From positions 744,001-808,000 of the forward strand of contig NZ_JAQNCY010000001.1 of the NCBI RefSeq assembly GCF_028368855.1: a stretch of DNA of 64,000 nucleotides. Direction: 5' to 3'. Source of the DNA: Leisingera sp. SS27. GTDB lineage: Bacteria; Pseudomonadota; Alphaproteobacteria; Rhodobacterales; Rhodobacteraceae. The notes under the pieces are model-generated. The model worked only from the letters and a program-made list of their open reading frames with translations, was not told the origin of the DNA and made no database searches. Both the position numbers and the translations under genes were made by a program. This document shows positions 25,267-33,484 of this stretch, piece after piece (the stretch's first letter is position 1; each line of letters opens with the position of its first letter).

Positions 25267-26178
25267 TCACTGCGGCAAGGCCGGCAGGGCCGCCATGCCG
25301 GGATTGTTCAGCAGCCATTCCCGGAACGCGGCCACCTTGGGGTCATGCCATTTCTGCCGGTCGCCGATCAGCGCATAAGCCCCGTCCGGCGTGCCGCAAG
25401 TCATGTCCGGAAAGGGAAGCACCAGATCCCCGCGCGCCAGTTCCTCGCGGCACAGAAGCAGATCCGCCATCACAACTCCGGCCCCCATCACCGCCGCCCG
25501 GGTGGCCATGTCGAGGTTCGGGAACGTCTCGCCGCTGGCCGTGTCCACCTCCTTCACCCCAAAGTGCTGCACCCAGGCAGCCCAGTCTTCGCGGCGCGGG
25601 TTCTCATGCAGCAGCCGCTGCCCGGCCAGCGCCGCCGGGCCATCTGCCAAGGCCGGCAGCAGCGCGGGGGCGCAAGCCGGAGACAGATGCATGTCAAACA
25701 GCGGCAGCACCTCGATTTCTTTCGGCCTGCCGCGGCGGTTCTGCACGGAAATGCCAAGATCAAATTCCGCCGGATCAAACCCCTTGCCGCCGTAGAAGCT
25801 GGTGGTCAGCCGCACTTTGATCTCCGGATGCGCGATGCGGAACTGCTCCAGCTGCGGCAGCAGCCAGCGCAGCGACAAGGTCGGCGGGCAGATCACCCGC
25901 AGCTCGGAGGCATCCGCCGCGATCCGCTCCACCTCCTGCAGCATCTTCGCAAAGGCCTCTGTCAGCACCGGGTAAAGCCGCCGCCCCGCTTCCGTCAGCG
26001 CAACCCCGCGCGCACCCCTGTGAAACAGCTGCACGCCGATGTGGTCCTCCAGAATCTTCACCTGGCGGCTGATGGCGCCGCGGGTCACGAACAGCTCCTC
26101 TGCGGCAGCGATAAAGCCTTCGTGGCGGGCGGCGGCCTCAAAGGCGCGCAGGGAATTGAGGGGCGGCAGGCGCATCAT
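25267..26178 (-). CDS. LysR-family transcriptional regulator (GcvA-like)
   Basis: The 303 residues start with the LysR winged helix: LPPLNSLRAFEAAARHEGFIAAAEELFVTRGAISRQVKILEDHIGVQLFHR (about residues 4-54). The effector domain has the RLTTSFYGGKGFDPAEFDLGISVQNRRG pattern of the GcvA/AmpR subgroup. Its end overlaps the dispersed-repeat side of the P450 gene. The divergent neighbour at 26281 encodes a small DUF1127-like protein, which is the most likely linked target. No inducer can be assigned. Confidence 0.93.
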   Translation of the reverse strand: MMRLPPLNSLRAFEAAARHEGFIAAAEELFVTRGAISRQVKILEDHIGVQLFHRGARGVALTEAGRRLYPVLTEAFAKMLQEVERIAADASELRVICPPTLSLRWLLPQLEQFRIAHPEIKVRLTTSFYGGKGFDPAEFDLGISVQNRRGRPKEIEVLPLFDMHLSPACAPALLPALADGPAALAGQRLLHENPRREDWAAWVQHFGVKEVDTASGETFPNLDMATRAAVMGAGVVMADLLLCREELARGDLVLPFPDMTCGTPDGAYALIGDRQKWHDPKVAAFREWLLNNPGMAALPALPQ

Positions 26179-26280
26179 CTCACCTTGGGTCAGTTTTCCT
26201 GATCCAAGGTGGAGATTAACTGGTTTGCGCGCAAGCCCTCTCCGCCTCTATCTCTCAAGGGCCAGAACGGAGGAATTCCC

Positions 26281-26562
26281 ATGACTTCAAATTGCGGAAC
26301 AGCAGACATCCGGCCCCACGAGGGTGTGGTCCGCAGCCTGCTTGGCTGGATCGCAGGTCAGATGGGACTGAGAAAAGCTGAGCCTTTTGCAAACGCGCCC
26401 CGGAAAATTGTCCGCGTGCCGCGCCGCGACCTGGAGCGGCTGTCCGGGATCTCTCCGCACCTGCTGGCCGATATCGGGGTCGTGCCTGCAAGCGCCGCTG
26501 AGGACACATCGCCCTGGCGGCTGCAGGACGGGCGCCACCTGCTGCTGCGCCCGCCTCTGTGA
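26281..26562 (+). CDS. Small DUF1127-like protein
   Basis: The start at 26281 follows CGGAGG and gives 93 residues. The segment RRDLERLSGISPHLLADIGV (about residues 48-67) matches the LxxL...LxDIG pattern at the end of DUF1127 domains, small basic proteins in alphaproteobacteria implicated in RNA or phosphate/stress control. The N-terminal half is not conserved to my eye. It is divergent from the LysR gene with about 100 bp between them. Family placement is tentative. Confidence 0.7.
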   Translation: MTSNCGTADIRPHEGVVRSLLGWIAGQMGLRKAEPFANAPRKIVRVPRRDLERLSGISPHLLADIGVVPASAAEDTSPWRLQDGRHLLLRPPL

Positions 26563-26592
26563 GGGACTGGGAGGACGACCTCCTCCTGACCG

Positions 26593-27060
26593 TCAGCTGC
26601 CCAGCGGCAGCATGGTGGTCGACTTGATCTCTTCCATCGACAGAAGCGCAGTCACATTATGCACTTTCACCTCTGAAATCAGCGCCTGGTAAAAGACGTC
26701 ATAAGCGCGTGCGTTCTGCACCCGCACCTTGAGGATATAATCGATGTCGCCCGCCAGCCGATGCGCTTCCTGCACTTCGGGGCGTTCCTGCAGTGCTTTC
26801 AGGAACTTGGCCTGCCATTCCGCCTCATGCTCCGAGGTGCGGATGAGGACAAAGAAACAGGCCTCGAACCCCAGGGAATCCGCATCCAGCAGCACTGTCT
26901 GCTGGCCGATCACCCCGGCCTCCTTCAGCTTGCGGATGCGATTCCACACCGGGGTCTTGGAAGACCCCACCCGGCGGGCTATTTCATCCAGCGACTGGCT
27001 GGCGTCGCGCTGCAACTCAGCCAGAATTTTCCGGTCCGTGCCGTCGATCCGCACCGTCAT
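26593..27060 (-). CDS. Lrp/AsnC-family regulator next to the sulfite reduction operon
   Basis: The start at 27060 follows AAGGAG and gives 155 residues; the much longer frame to 27828 is read-through antisense to cobA. The N-terminal HTH is DGTDRKILAELQRDASQSLDEIARRVGSSKTPVWNRIRKLKEAGVI (about residues 5-50). The C-terminal RAM/AsnC domain includes HRLAGDIDYILKVRVQNARAYDVFYQALI. It is divergent from cobA-cysI-cysH, so regulation of sulfur assimilation in response to an amino acid such as cysteine or methionine is likely but inferred. Confidence 0.94.
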   Translation of the reverse strand: MTVRIDGTDRKILAELQRDASQSLDEIARRVGSSKTPVWNRIRKLKEAGVIGQQTVLLDADSLGFEACFFVLIRTSEHEAEWQAKFLKALQERPEVQEAHRLAGDIDYILKVRVQNARAYDVFYQALISEVKVHNVTALLSMEEIKSTTMLPLGS

Positions 27061-27138
27061 TCCTGTTTTCTCCTTTTGTGAGGACCAATCGGCCCGATGT
27101 CCCGCCGCGGCAAAACCAATGTTCTTATTTATCCGCCC

Positions 27139-27170
27139 ATATAGCGCAATACCGGGAATATTTCCTATAT
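27139..27170. promoter_or_regulatory. Operator/promoter region of the cobA-cys operon
   Basis: ATATAG (27139-27144) and CTATAT (27165-27170) are inverted repeats. Between them lie ATACCGGGAATAT (27149-27161) and the overlapping ATATTTCCTATAT (27158-27170), which resemble the sufA and sufT upstream motifs. The site is 38 bp before cobA and could serve the Lrp regulator, an iron regulator or both. Confidence 0.45.
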
Positions 27171-27207
27171 CTACCCTCAAGTCAAACACACTGAAGAGGG
27201 TACAGGA

Positions 27208-28026
27208 ATGTCCGCACCATCGACACATGCTGCCAATGCCGCCACTCAGGTCCGTGGCAGCATGGACTGTATGGTTGCAGGCCAGGTGTGTTTTGCGGGC
27301 TCCGGCCCCGGCGATGCAGAGCTGCTGACCCTGAAAGCCCTGCGCGCGCTGCAAGCCGCCGACGTGATTCTGCACGACCGTCTGGTGAGTGCAGAGATCC
27401 TGGAACTGGCTGGCCCGCAAGCGGTGCTGGAAGACGCCGGCAAGGAAGGCTTTGGCGTCCAGGTCTCTCAGGCAGACATCAACGCCCGCCTGGTGGAACT
27501 GGCCAAGCAGGGCAAGAAGGTGCTGCGGCTGAAGGGCGGCGATCCTGCGATCTTTGCCCGCCTGGACGAGGAGCTGACCGCCTGCGAGGAAGCCGGCATA
27601 GCTTACACCATCATTCCCGGCATCACCGCCGCCTCTGCAGCCGTGGCCGCCATCGGCCAGAGCCTGACGCAGCGCGGCCGCAACACCTCGGTCCGGTTCC
27701 TGACCGGCCACGCGATGACCGGCTTTGCCGATCACGACTGGGCCGCACTGGCACGCCCGGGCGAAGTTGCCGCTGTGTACATGGGCAAGAAATCCGCCCG
27801 CTTCGTGCAGGGCCGCCTGATCATGCATGGCGCTGACCGTGCAACGCCGGTGACCATCATCGAAAACGCCTCGCGCCCCGATCAGCGGGTGCTGGAAACC
27901 ACATTGGACCGCCTGCCCGCCGACTTGGATGCGGCTGGTTTCGATGGCCCTGCCCTCACATTCCTGGGTCTTGCCCCGCGCCAGGCGGCGGCAGCCCTGA
28001 ACGATCTCAAAACGGAGCTTGCATAA
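27208..28026 (+). CDS. cobA: Uroporphyrinogen-III C-methyltransferase
   Basis: SUMT methylates uroporphyrinogen III twice with S-adenosylmethionine to give precorrin-2, the start of siroheme synthesis. The 272 residues show FAGSGPGDAELLTLKALRALQAADVILHDRLVS, VLRLKGGDPAIFARLDEE, YTIIPGITAASAAVAAIG, TGHAMTG and TPVTIIENASRPDQR, all SUMT signatures. It corresponds to the methylase half of CysG; the dehydrogenase/chelatase half is absent from this gene. It opens the sulfite reductase operon, which needs siroheme. The stop overlaps the next start (TAATG). Confidence 0.95.
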   Translation: MSAPSTHAANAATQVRGSMDCMVAGQVCFAGSGPGDAELLTLKALRALQAADVILHDRLVSAEILELAGPQAVLEDAGKEGFGVQVSQADINARLVELAKQGKKVLRLKGGDPAIFARLDEELTACEEAGIAYTIIPGITAASAAVAAIGQSLTQRGRNTSVRFLTGHAMTGFADHDWAALARPGEVAAVYMGKKSARFVQGRLIMHGADRATPVTIIENASRPDQRVLETTLDRLPADLDAAGFDGPALTFLGLAPRQAAAALNDLKTELA

Positions 28027-28334
28027 TGGCCCGCGCCTTTACGCCCAAAGTCATCACCGCCAACGACCTGCTCGAGGGTGACGTGATCTATTTCACCGCC
28101 GAAGACACCTGGACCCGGCATATGTCCGAGGCCGAGCTGATCACTGATGAGGCAGACGCCCAGCTGCGCCTGCTGGAAGCAGAGAAGCAGAACATCAAGA
28201 TCGTCGGCGCCTATCTGGCCGACGCCAAGGCGGGACCGAACGGACCCGAGCCGACCCATTTCCGCGAGGAATTCCGCCGCACCGGCCCCTCGAACTACTT
28301 CCATGGCAAGCAGGAGGCGCAAGCCAATGTATAA
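28026..28334 (+). CDS. DUF2849 protein of the sulfite reductase operon
   Basis: This 102-residue protein contains KVITANDLLEGDVIYFTAEDTWTRHMSEAELITDEADAQLRLLEAE, the DUF2849 pattern. It is found almost only between siroheme methylase and sulfite/nitrite reductase genes in alphaproteobacteria. It is hydrophilic, with no membrane span or cysteines, and probably assists the reductase or its cofactor, though no activity is known to me. Its start overlaps the cobA stop and its stop overlaps cysI, so three genes are translationally coupled. Confidence 0.9.
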   Translation: MARAFTPKVITANDLLEGDVIYFTAEDTWTRHMSEAELITDEADAQLRLLEAEKQNIKIVGAYLADAKAGPNGPEPTHFREEFRRTGPSNYFHGKQEAQANV

Positions 28335-29991
28335 GTACAACGAGTTTGACGAAGCCTTCCTGGCTGAACGCAACGCCCAGTTCCGTGCCCAGGTTGAGCG
28401 CCGCATCGACGGATCCCTCACCGAGGAAGAATTCCGCCCCCTGCGCCTGATGAACGGCGTCTATCTGCAGCTGCACGCCTATATGCTGCGGGTTGCGATC
28501 CCCTATGGCACCCTGAACCCCGACCAGATGCGTGCGCTGGCGCTGCTGGCCGAGAAATGGGACCGCGGTTACGGCCATTTTACCACCCGCCAGAACATCC
28601 AGTACAACTGGCCGAAGCTGCGCGACCTGCCGGACATGCTGGACGCGCTGGGTAAGGTCGGGCTGCATGCCATTCAGACCTCGGGCAACACCATCCGCAA
28701 CACCACTGCTGACCATTTCGCCGGTGCCGCCGCTGAAGAAGTCACCGATCCGCGCCCCTATGCCGAGCTGATCCGCCAGTGGTCCACCGACCACCCGGAA
28801 TTCCAGTTCCTGGGCCGCAAGTTCAAGATCGCGATCACCGGCAGCAATACCGACCGTGCCGTGATCAAGGCGCATGATGTGGGCCTGCAGGTCATTGAGC
28901 AGGACGGCCAGATCGGTTTCAAGGTCATCGTCGGCGGCGGCCTGGGCCGGACCCCAATGATCGGAAAGACCCTGCGCGAATTCCTTCCGCAGGCGGATCT
29001 GCTTCCCTACCTGGAATCGGTTCTGACCGTCTACAACGTGCTGGGCCGCCGCGACAACAAGTACAAGGCTCGCATCAAGATCACCGTGTCGGAAAACGGC
29101 ATCGACACCTACCGCGCGATGACCGAGGAAGCCTTCCTGACCATCCGCGGCCAGTACGACGGCACCGATCAGCAGCTGCTGGAGGAATTCAAGGCACACT
29201 TCCAGGCGCCGGAATTCCGTTCCGCCTCAACCGAAGCCTTCGACACCGCCTATGAGAACGACCCGGTGTTCCGTGCCTGGGCCGACACCAACCTGGATCA
29301 GCACCGCGCCGAAGGCCATGCCATCGCCACGATCTCGATCAAGGCGCATGGCGCGACCCCGGGCGACGCGTCCGCTGAGCAGATCCGCGTGATGGCGGAC
29401 CTGGCGGAGCAGTACGGCTATGGCGAGCTGCGCATCAGCCACCAGCAGAACGTGATCCTGCCGCATGTCCACAAGTCGGACCTGCCCGCGATCCACGCCA
29501 AGCTGAAGGAGCACGGTCTGGCCACTGCCAACCTCGGCCTCATCTCGGACATCATCGCCTGCCCCGGCATGGATTACTGCAACCTGGCCACCGCCCGCTC
29601 GATCCCGGTCGCGCAGGAGATTGCCACCCGCTTTGACGAGCTGAAGCTGGAGCATGACATCGGCCATCTGCAGATCAAGATCTCGGGCTGCATCAACGCC
29701 TGCGGCCACCACCATGTGGGCCACATCGGCATCCTTGGTTTGGACCGTGCCGGCGTCGAGAACTACCAGATCACCCTGGGCGGCGACGCTTCGGAGAACG
29801 CCGCCATCGGCACCCGCACCGGCCCCGGTTTCGCCTATGACGAAATCGTGCCTGCGGTGGAGCGGATCGTGGAGACTTACCTGGCAATCCGTGAGAATGC
29901 CGAGGAGACCTTCATCGAGACCTACCGCCGGGTCGGCATGGATCCCTTCAAGGCCGCGCTTTATCCCGAGGCTGCAAAGAAAGTCGCCTGA
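28327..29991 (+). CDS. cysI: Sulfite (nitrite) reductase haemoprotein
   Basis: This 554-residue siroheme enzyme reduces sulfite to sulfide with six electrons. It contains two NIR/SIR half-domains. The [4Fe-4S]-siroheme ligands are C412 and C418 (CPGMDYC) and C455 and C459 (CINAC), followed by GHHHVGHIGILGLDR. ATTRQNIQ-type (TTRQNIQYNWPKL) and SGNTIRNTTADHFAGA segments are also characteristic. Context with cysH and cobA favours sulfite over nitrite. The start at 28327 overlaps the DUF2849 stop; a frame from 28147 is not used. Electrons may come from ferredoxin through the FNR at 31301. Confidence 0.94.
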   Translation: MYKYNEFDEAFLAERNAQFRAQVERRIDGSLTEEEFRPLRLMNGVYLQLHAYMLRVAIPYGTLNPDQMRALALLAEKWDRGYGHFTTRQNIQYNWPKLRDLPDMLDALGKVGLHAIQTSGNTIRNTTADHFAGAAAEEVTDPRPYAELIRQWSTDHPEFQFLGRKFKIAITGSNTDRAVIKAHDVGLQVIEQDGQIGFKVIVGGGLGRTPMIGKTLREFLPQADLLPYLESVLTVYNVLGRRDNKYKARIKITVSENGIDTYRAMTEEAFLTIRGQYDGTDQQLLEEFKAHFQAPEFRSASTEAFDTAYENDPVFRAWADTNLDQHRAEGHAIATISIKAHGATPGDASAEQIRVMADLAEQYGYGELRISHQQNVILPHVHKSDLPAIHAKLKEHGLATANLGLISDIIACPGMDYCNLATARSIPVAQEIATRFDELKLEHDIGHLQIKISGCINACGHHHVGHIGILGLDRAGVENYQITLGGDASENAAIGTRTGPGFAYDEIVPAVERIVETYLAIRENAEETFIETYRRVGMDPFKAALYPEAAKKVA

Positions 29992-29995
29992 TCTG

Positions 29996-30757
29996 ATGTT
30001 CCACACAGCCGGAAACAAGCCCGCCGGAGAAGCTGATCTTCTCCGGGACCGGGAGCTGGCCGCAAAGGCGGAGGCGCTGAATGCGCGCTTCCGCCACCAT
30101 TCGGCCACCTCGGTGATGGAGGGCGCATTGCGGGACGCAGGGCACATCGCCCTGGTCTCCTCTTTCGGCGCGGAATCCGTGGTGCTCTTGCACATGGCCG
30201 CGATCATCGACCCGATGACCCCGGTTGTGTTCGTGGACACCGAGCTGCTGTTTACTGAAACGCTGATCTATCAGCAGGAAGTGAGCGAGCGGCTGGGCCT
30301 GCGCAATGTGCGCATCATCCGCGCCGATGACATCGCCGAGAAGGATCCCTATGGGGCCCTCAAGTTCAGCGACAAGGACGCCTGCTGCACCCTGCGCAAG
30401 ACGGTGCCGCTGCAAAAGGCGCTGGCCAATTACGATGGCTGGATCACCGGCCGCAAGCGGTTCCAGTCCGGCACCCGCGCTGCTCTCGAATTCTTTGAAG
30501 TCGAGGAAGGCACCGGGCGGCTGAAGATCAACCCGCTGGCCCATTGGGCGCCGGAAGATGTGCGCGCCTATATGGATGAGAACCGCCTGCCCCGCCATCC
30601 GCTGGTGGCCAAGGGCTATCCCTCGATCGGCTGCGCGCCTTGCACCAGCCCGGTCAAGGAAGGCGAAGACCCGCGCGCCGGCCGGTGGCGCGGAGAGAAC
30701 AAAGAAGAATGCGGCATCCACGTTGTGGACGGCCAAATGGTACGCACAGGAGCGTGA
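29996..30757 (+). CDS. cysH: Adenylyl-sulfate (APS) reductase, assimilatory
   Basis: The 253 residues have the PAPS/APS reductase fold: SSFGAESVVLLHMAA (PP-motif, residues 55-69), FVDTELLF, and GRKRFQSGTRAAL. It carries both cysteine pairs of the [4Fe-4S] type (C130-C131 in ACCTLRK; C213 and C216 in IGCAPC) plus the catalytic C239 in ECGIH. That pattern marks thioredoxin-dependent APS reductases rather than PAPS-specific enzymes. It lies 4 bp after cysI. No sulfate-activation genes are in the window. Confidence 0.94.
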   Translation: MFHTAGNKPAGEADLLRDRELAAKAEALNARFRHHSATSVMEGALRDAGHIALVSSFGAESVVLLHMAAIIDPMTPVVFVDTELLFTETLIYQQEVSERLGLRNVRIIRADDIAEKDPYGALKFSDKDACCTLRKTVPLQKALANYDGWITGRKRFQSGTRAALEFFEVEEGTGRLKINPLAHWAPEDVRAYMDENRLPRHPLVAKGYPSIGCAPCTSPVKEGEDPRAGRWRGENKEECGIHVVDGQMVRTGA

Positions 30758-30762
30758 GTGAG

Positions 30763-31158
30763 ATGACTGTTATCGTGACCGACACCGGCTTTGCGGCCGA
30801 CGATTGGACCACCGGCTTTGAGGGATCAGACGTGCTGGTTCTGGCCTCCGACGCCAACCTGAACGACGTTGCCCTGGACGGCGTTGAACTGGTGCGGGTG
30901 GAGTTCCCCAGCTTTGCTGACGGGCGCGGCTTTACCCTGGCCCGCCAGTTGCGGCTGAAGGGCTATCAGGGCCGCCTGCGCGCCTTTGGCCATGTGATTG
31001 CCGACCAGTATGCCATGGCCCGCCGTTCCGGTTTTGACGAGGTCGAACTGACAGACGAGCTGGCCGCCCGCCAGCCCGAGGACCAGTGGCTGGCCCGCGC
31101 CAACTGGAAAGACCACAGCTATCAGGCCCGCCTGCGCGGCAGCACCGCTGCCCGCTAA
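30763..31158 (+). CDS. DUF934 protein, sulfate assimilation operon
   Basis: This 131-residue protein ends with the DUF934 core: VEFPSFADGRGFTLARQLRLKGYQGRLRAFGHVIADQYAMARRSGFDEVEL (about residues 47-97). DUF934 proteins accompany sulfite reductase and APS reductase genes in many proteobacteria, and an oxidoreductase-associated role is commonly supposed without proof. The RBS is weak, but the start is 5 bp from the cysH stop. The operon probably ends here, since an imperfect hairpin follows. Confidence 0.9.
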   Translation: MTVIVTDTGFAADDWTTGFEGSDVLVLASDANLNDVALDGVELVRVEFPSFADGRGFTLARQLRLKGYQGRLRAFGHVIADQYAMARRSGFDEVELTDELAARQPEDQWLARANWKDHSYQARLRGSTAAR

Positions 31159-31187
31159 GCCAGCCCCCGAACCCGGGAAAGCTCCCT

Positions 31188-31225
31188 GAAACCGGCTCCG
31201 TTGCGTCAAACGCGGGGCCGGTTTC
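31188..31225 (+). terminator. Imperfect hairpin after the cys operon
   Basis: GAAACCGGCTCCG (31188-31200) pairs with CGGGGCCGGTTTC (31213-31225) with one G-T pair and a 12-nt loop. There is no T-run, so it may attenuate rather than stop transcription into the reductase gene. Confidence 0.45.
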
Positions 31226-31300
31226 GCAAAACAGGGGGTTTTCCTGACCTGTATCAAAGACTAATCAGAGGTGCCGGCTACTCCTCCGGCAGTGGAACCG

Positions 31301-32167
31301 ATGAATGAGATGACACCCGTGACCGACACTGCAACCGACCCGAAACCGGCCAAAGCGGTGCCGGCGCTGCCCGACGCCCAGACCGTGACCCAGGTGAAAC
31401 ACTGGACCGACCGGCTGTTCTCCTTCCGCTGCACCCGGCCCGCGTCCCTGCGCTTCCGCTCCGGCGAGTTCGTGATGATCGGCCTGATGAACGACCCCGA
31501 TCCCAAGACCGGCAAAGTAAAACCCTTGCTGCGCGCCTACTCCATCGCCTCGCCGTCGTGGGACGAGGAAATGGAGTTCTACTCGATCAAGGTGCAGGAC
31601 GGCCCGCTGACCTCCAAGCTGCAGCACATCAAGGAAGGCGACGAGATCATCCTGCGCCCCAAGCCCGTCGGCACCCTGGTGCATGATGCGCTGGTTCCGG
31701 GCAAGCGGATCTGGTTCTTTGCCACCGGCACCGGCTTCGCGCCCTTTGCCTCGCTGCTGCGCGAGCCGGAAACCTATGAGAAATTCGATGAAGTGATCAT
31801 CACCCACACCTGCCGCGAAGCAGGCGAGCTGACCTATGGCCGCGAGCTGATCGAGAGCCTGAAGGACGACGAACTGCTCAATGAGGTGATCGGCGAAGGC
31901 TTCTGGAAGAAGATCAAATACTACCCGACCACCACCCGCGAAGAGAGCCCCAAGATGGGCCGCATCACCGACCTGATGCGTTCCGGCGAGGCCTTTGCCG
32001 ATCTCGGCGTGCCGCCGCTGAACCCGGAAAGCGACCGCGCGATGATCTGCGGCAACCTGGCCTTCAACCTGGAGCTCAAGGATCTTTTTGAGAACACCTA
32101 CGGGCTGGAAGAAGGCGCCAATTCGAAGCCTGCGCATTTCGTGGTGGAAAAGGCATTCCTGGACTGA
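31301..32167 (+). CDS. fpr: Ferredoxin-NADP(+) reductase
   Basis: This is a plant-type flavin reductase of 288 residues from ATG 31301. FAD binding is shown by RAYSIASPSWDEEMEFYSIKV (RxYS motif) and DGPLTSKLQHIKEGD. NADP binding is shown by FFATGTGFAPFASLLREPETYEKFDEVIITHTCREAGELTY and by MICGNLAFNLELKDLFE, with a C-terminal aromatic region. It matches the FprA type of Rhodobacter, which supplies electrons to ferredoxin for sulfite reductase or oxidative stress. GTG at 31271 is an alternative start. It is 142 bp downstream of the cys operon. Confidence 0.92.
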   Translation: MNEMTPVTDTATDPKPAKAVPALPDAQTVTQVKHWTDRLFSFRCTRPASLRFRSGEFVMIGLMNDPDPKTGKVKPLLRAYSIASPSWDEEMEFYSIKVQDGPLTSKLQHIKEGDEIILRPKPVGTLVHDALVPGKRIWFFATGTGFAPFASLLREPETYEKFDEVIITHTCREAGELTYGRELIESLKDDELLNEVIGEGFWKKIKYYPTTTREESPKMGRITDLMRSGEAFADLGVPPLNPESDRAMICGNLAFNLELKDLFENTYGLEEGANSKPAHFVVEKAFLD

Positions 32168-32216
32168 TCCCGGGCCGGGCCGCCCGGCGGGCTGCCCGAA
32201 TTTTGACACTGTTTTG

Positions 32217-32247
32217 ACGGGAGGCTGCCGCCTCCCGTTTATCATTT
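32217..32247 (+). terminator. Rho-independent terminator of fpr
   Basis: ACGGGAGGC (32217-32225), loop TGCC and GCCTCCCGT (32230-32238) are followed by TTATCATTT. Confidence 0.82.
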
Positions 32248-32286
32248 GTTGGTGATGAATCGGTATTTCTTCTGCTGAGATCCAGA

Positions 32287-32826
32287 ATGGAGCAGCAGCA
32301 GATGCACAATGAAACGGCCCCCGGGCAGGCGCCCGTCTTCCGGTCCGTCAGAACCGAAGCAGGCAAGGCCCGCGTCCGCGCCGCGCTGTCCGGTTTCCAA
32401 AACCGCCCTGATAAGGTTCAGCCGTCGCTGCCGGACAGGATCGCCGCCATCAAGGCCCGTTTCGACCTGCGTGCCATGACGCCGCAGGACATCGACCAGA
32501 TGTTTGACGCGCTGGTGCAGGAAGGCCAGCCGATGACCGCGCCGATGCTGCTTTTGAACTCGATGGGCGACCGCTTCCGCAGTCATCTGTCAGGCCTTAC
32601 CGGCAAGGAATACGACGGCGGTAAAGCCCTGGACCTGGTCGCAGTGGCGCAGCTGCAGATCCAGCGCGCCCGCAAGCAGGGCGGCGCCAGCGGCGGCTGG
32701 GAAAGTTTTCTGACGTTCCTGGTGCCTCAATCCCCGGCGGACCATCCCGCGGCCCAGGCGCCGCTGCAGCATATGGCGCGCCTTGCCCAGCAGGCCCAAG
32801 CGCAGGTGCACGCGCGGCCGAACTGA
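32287..32826 (+). CDS. Hypothetical soluble protein
   Basis: This 179-residue protein is of no recognised family. It is hydrophilic, Gln/Ala-rich at both ends (MEQQQMHNE; AQQAQAQVHARPN) and predicted helical in the centre (DRIAAIKARFDLRAMTPQDIDQMFDALVQEGQP). No signal peptide or membrane span is present. The start at 32287 has a poor RBS; 32302 is an alternative. A strong shared terminator follows. Codon use looks native. Confidence 0.7.
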   Translation: MEQQQMHNETAPGQAPVFRSVRTEAGKARVRAALSGFQNRPDKVQPSLPDRIAAIKARFDLRAMTPQDIDQMFDALVQEGQPMTAPMLLLNSMGDRFRSHLSGLTGKEYDGGKALDLVAVAQLQIQRARKQGGASGGWESFLTFLVPQSPADHPAAQAPLQHMARLAQQAQAQVHARPN

Positions 32827-32860
32827 CCCGGCGCGCTGCGCGCCAGTGCTGGAATGGAAA

Positions 32861-32896
32861 AGGCGGCCGGGTCATCCCGGCCGCCTCTCCCTTTTT
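32861..32896. terminator. Bidirectional terminator between convergent hypothetical genes
   Basis: AGGCGGCCGGG (32861-32871), loop TCAT and CCCGGCCGCCT (32876-32886) are followed by CTCCCTTTTTT on the plus strand. AAAA precedes the stem, so it also works on the minus strand. Confidence 0.9.
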
Positions 32897-32914
32897 TAGC
32901 CTGCAGCGGGGCAA

Positions 32915-33484
32915 TCACTCGCTGGCAGTTGCAGCCTCATCTGTGGTTCCGGTTGCGGCGGTGCCGGACTGGTTCAGCAGTTCCTCAGCGGCGGAGGTTG
33001 CGCTGTCCAGAGCTTCGGTTGCCGCATCCTGGGTGGCTTCGACCGCGCCAGCTGCGGAATCTGCGGCGCTGTCAGCCGCGCCCGTTGCGGTATCCACCGC
33101 GCTGTCAGCCGCAGCAGCTGCTGCATCCGCCGCAGTGCCGGTGGCGTTCCCGGCCGCTTCACCTGCGCTGTCAAGCGCGTCGCCCACGGTTTCGGTCACG
33201 GCCTCTGCGGCTTCGTTCACCGCATCCTGTGCAGCCTCGACGGCGGCACCGGCCGCCTCGGTACCGGCCTCAACGGCCTCTTCAACTGCCTCGGCAGCCT
33301 CCTGGGCCGCCTCCTCTGCCACAGCCGCCGGCTCCTCAGAGGTTACCGGCTCGGTGCTGCTCTGTTCTTCCTGCACCGCAGGCGCCTCAGCCGGGACCGG
33401 CTCCTGCGCGTCCTGGCGGCTGACCACCACATAGGCCCCAACGGCTGCGGCACCCAGCGCCAGCACGATCAACAACTGTTTCAT
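32915..33484 (-). CDS. Membrane-anchored Ala/Glu/Asp-rich repeat protein
   Basis: The start at 33484 (RBS GAGGAGAG) gives 189 residues. A single N-terminal span (MKQLLIVLALGAAAVGAYVVV) anchors a long low-complexity tail. This tail is built from alanine, glutamate, aspartate, threonine and serine in irregular 11-residue-like amphipathic units (for example AADAAAAAADSAVDTATGAADS), resembling LEA-like or apolipophorin-like helices. It contains no cysteine, and basic residues occur only in the N-terminal part. It probably forms an extended helical bundle or disordered acidic tail in the periplasm. Function is unknown; the composition could also reflect slippage-driven expansion. Confidence 0.75.
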   Translation of the reverse strand: MKQLLIVLALGAAAVGAYVVVSRQDAQEPVPAEAPAVQEEQSSTEPVTSEEPAAVAEEAAQEAAEAVEEAVEAGTEAAGAAVEAAQDAVNEAAEAVTETVGDALDSAGEAAGNATGTAADAAAAAADSAVDTATGAADSAADSAAGAVEATQDAATEALDSATSAAEELLNQSGTAATGTTDEAATASE

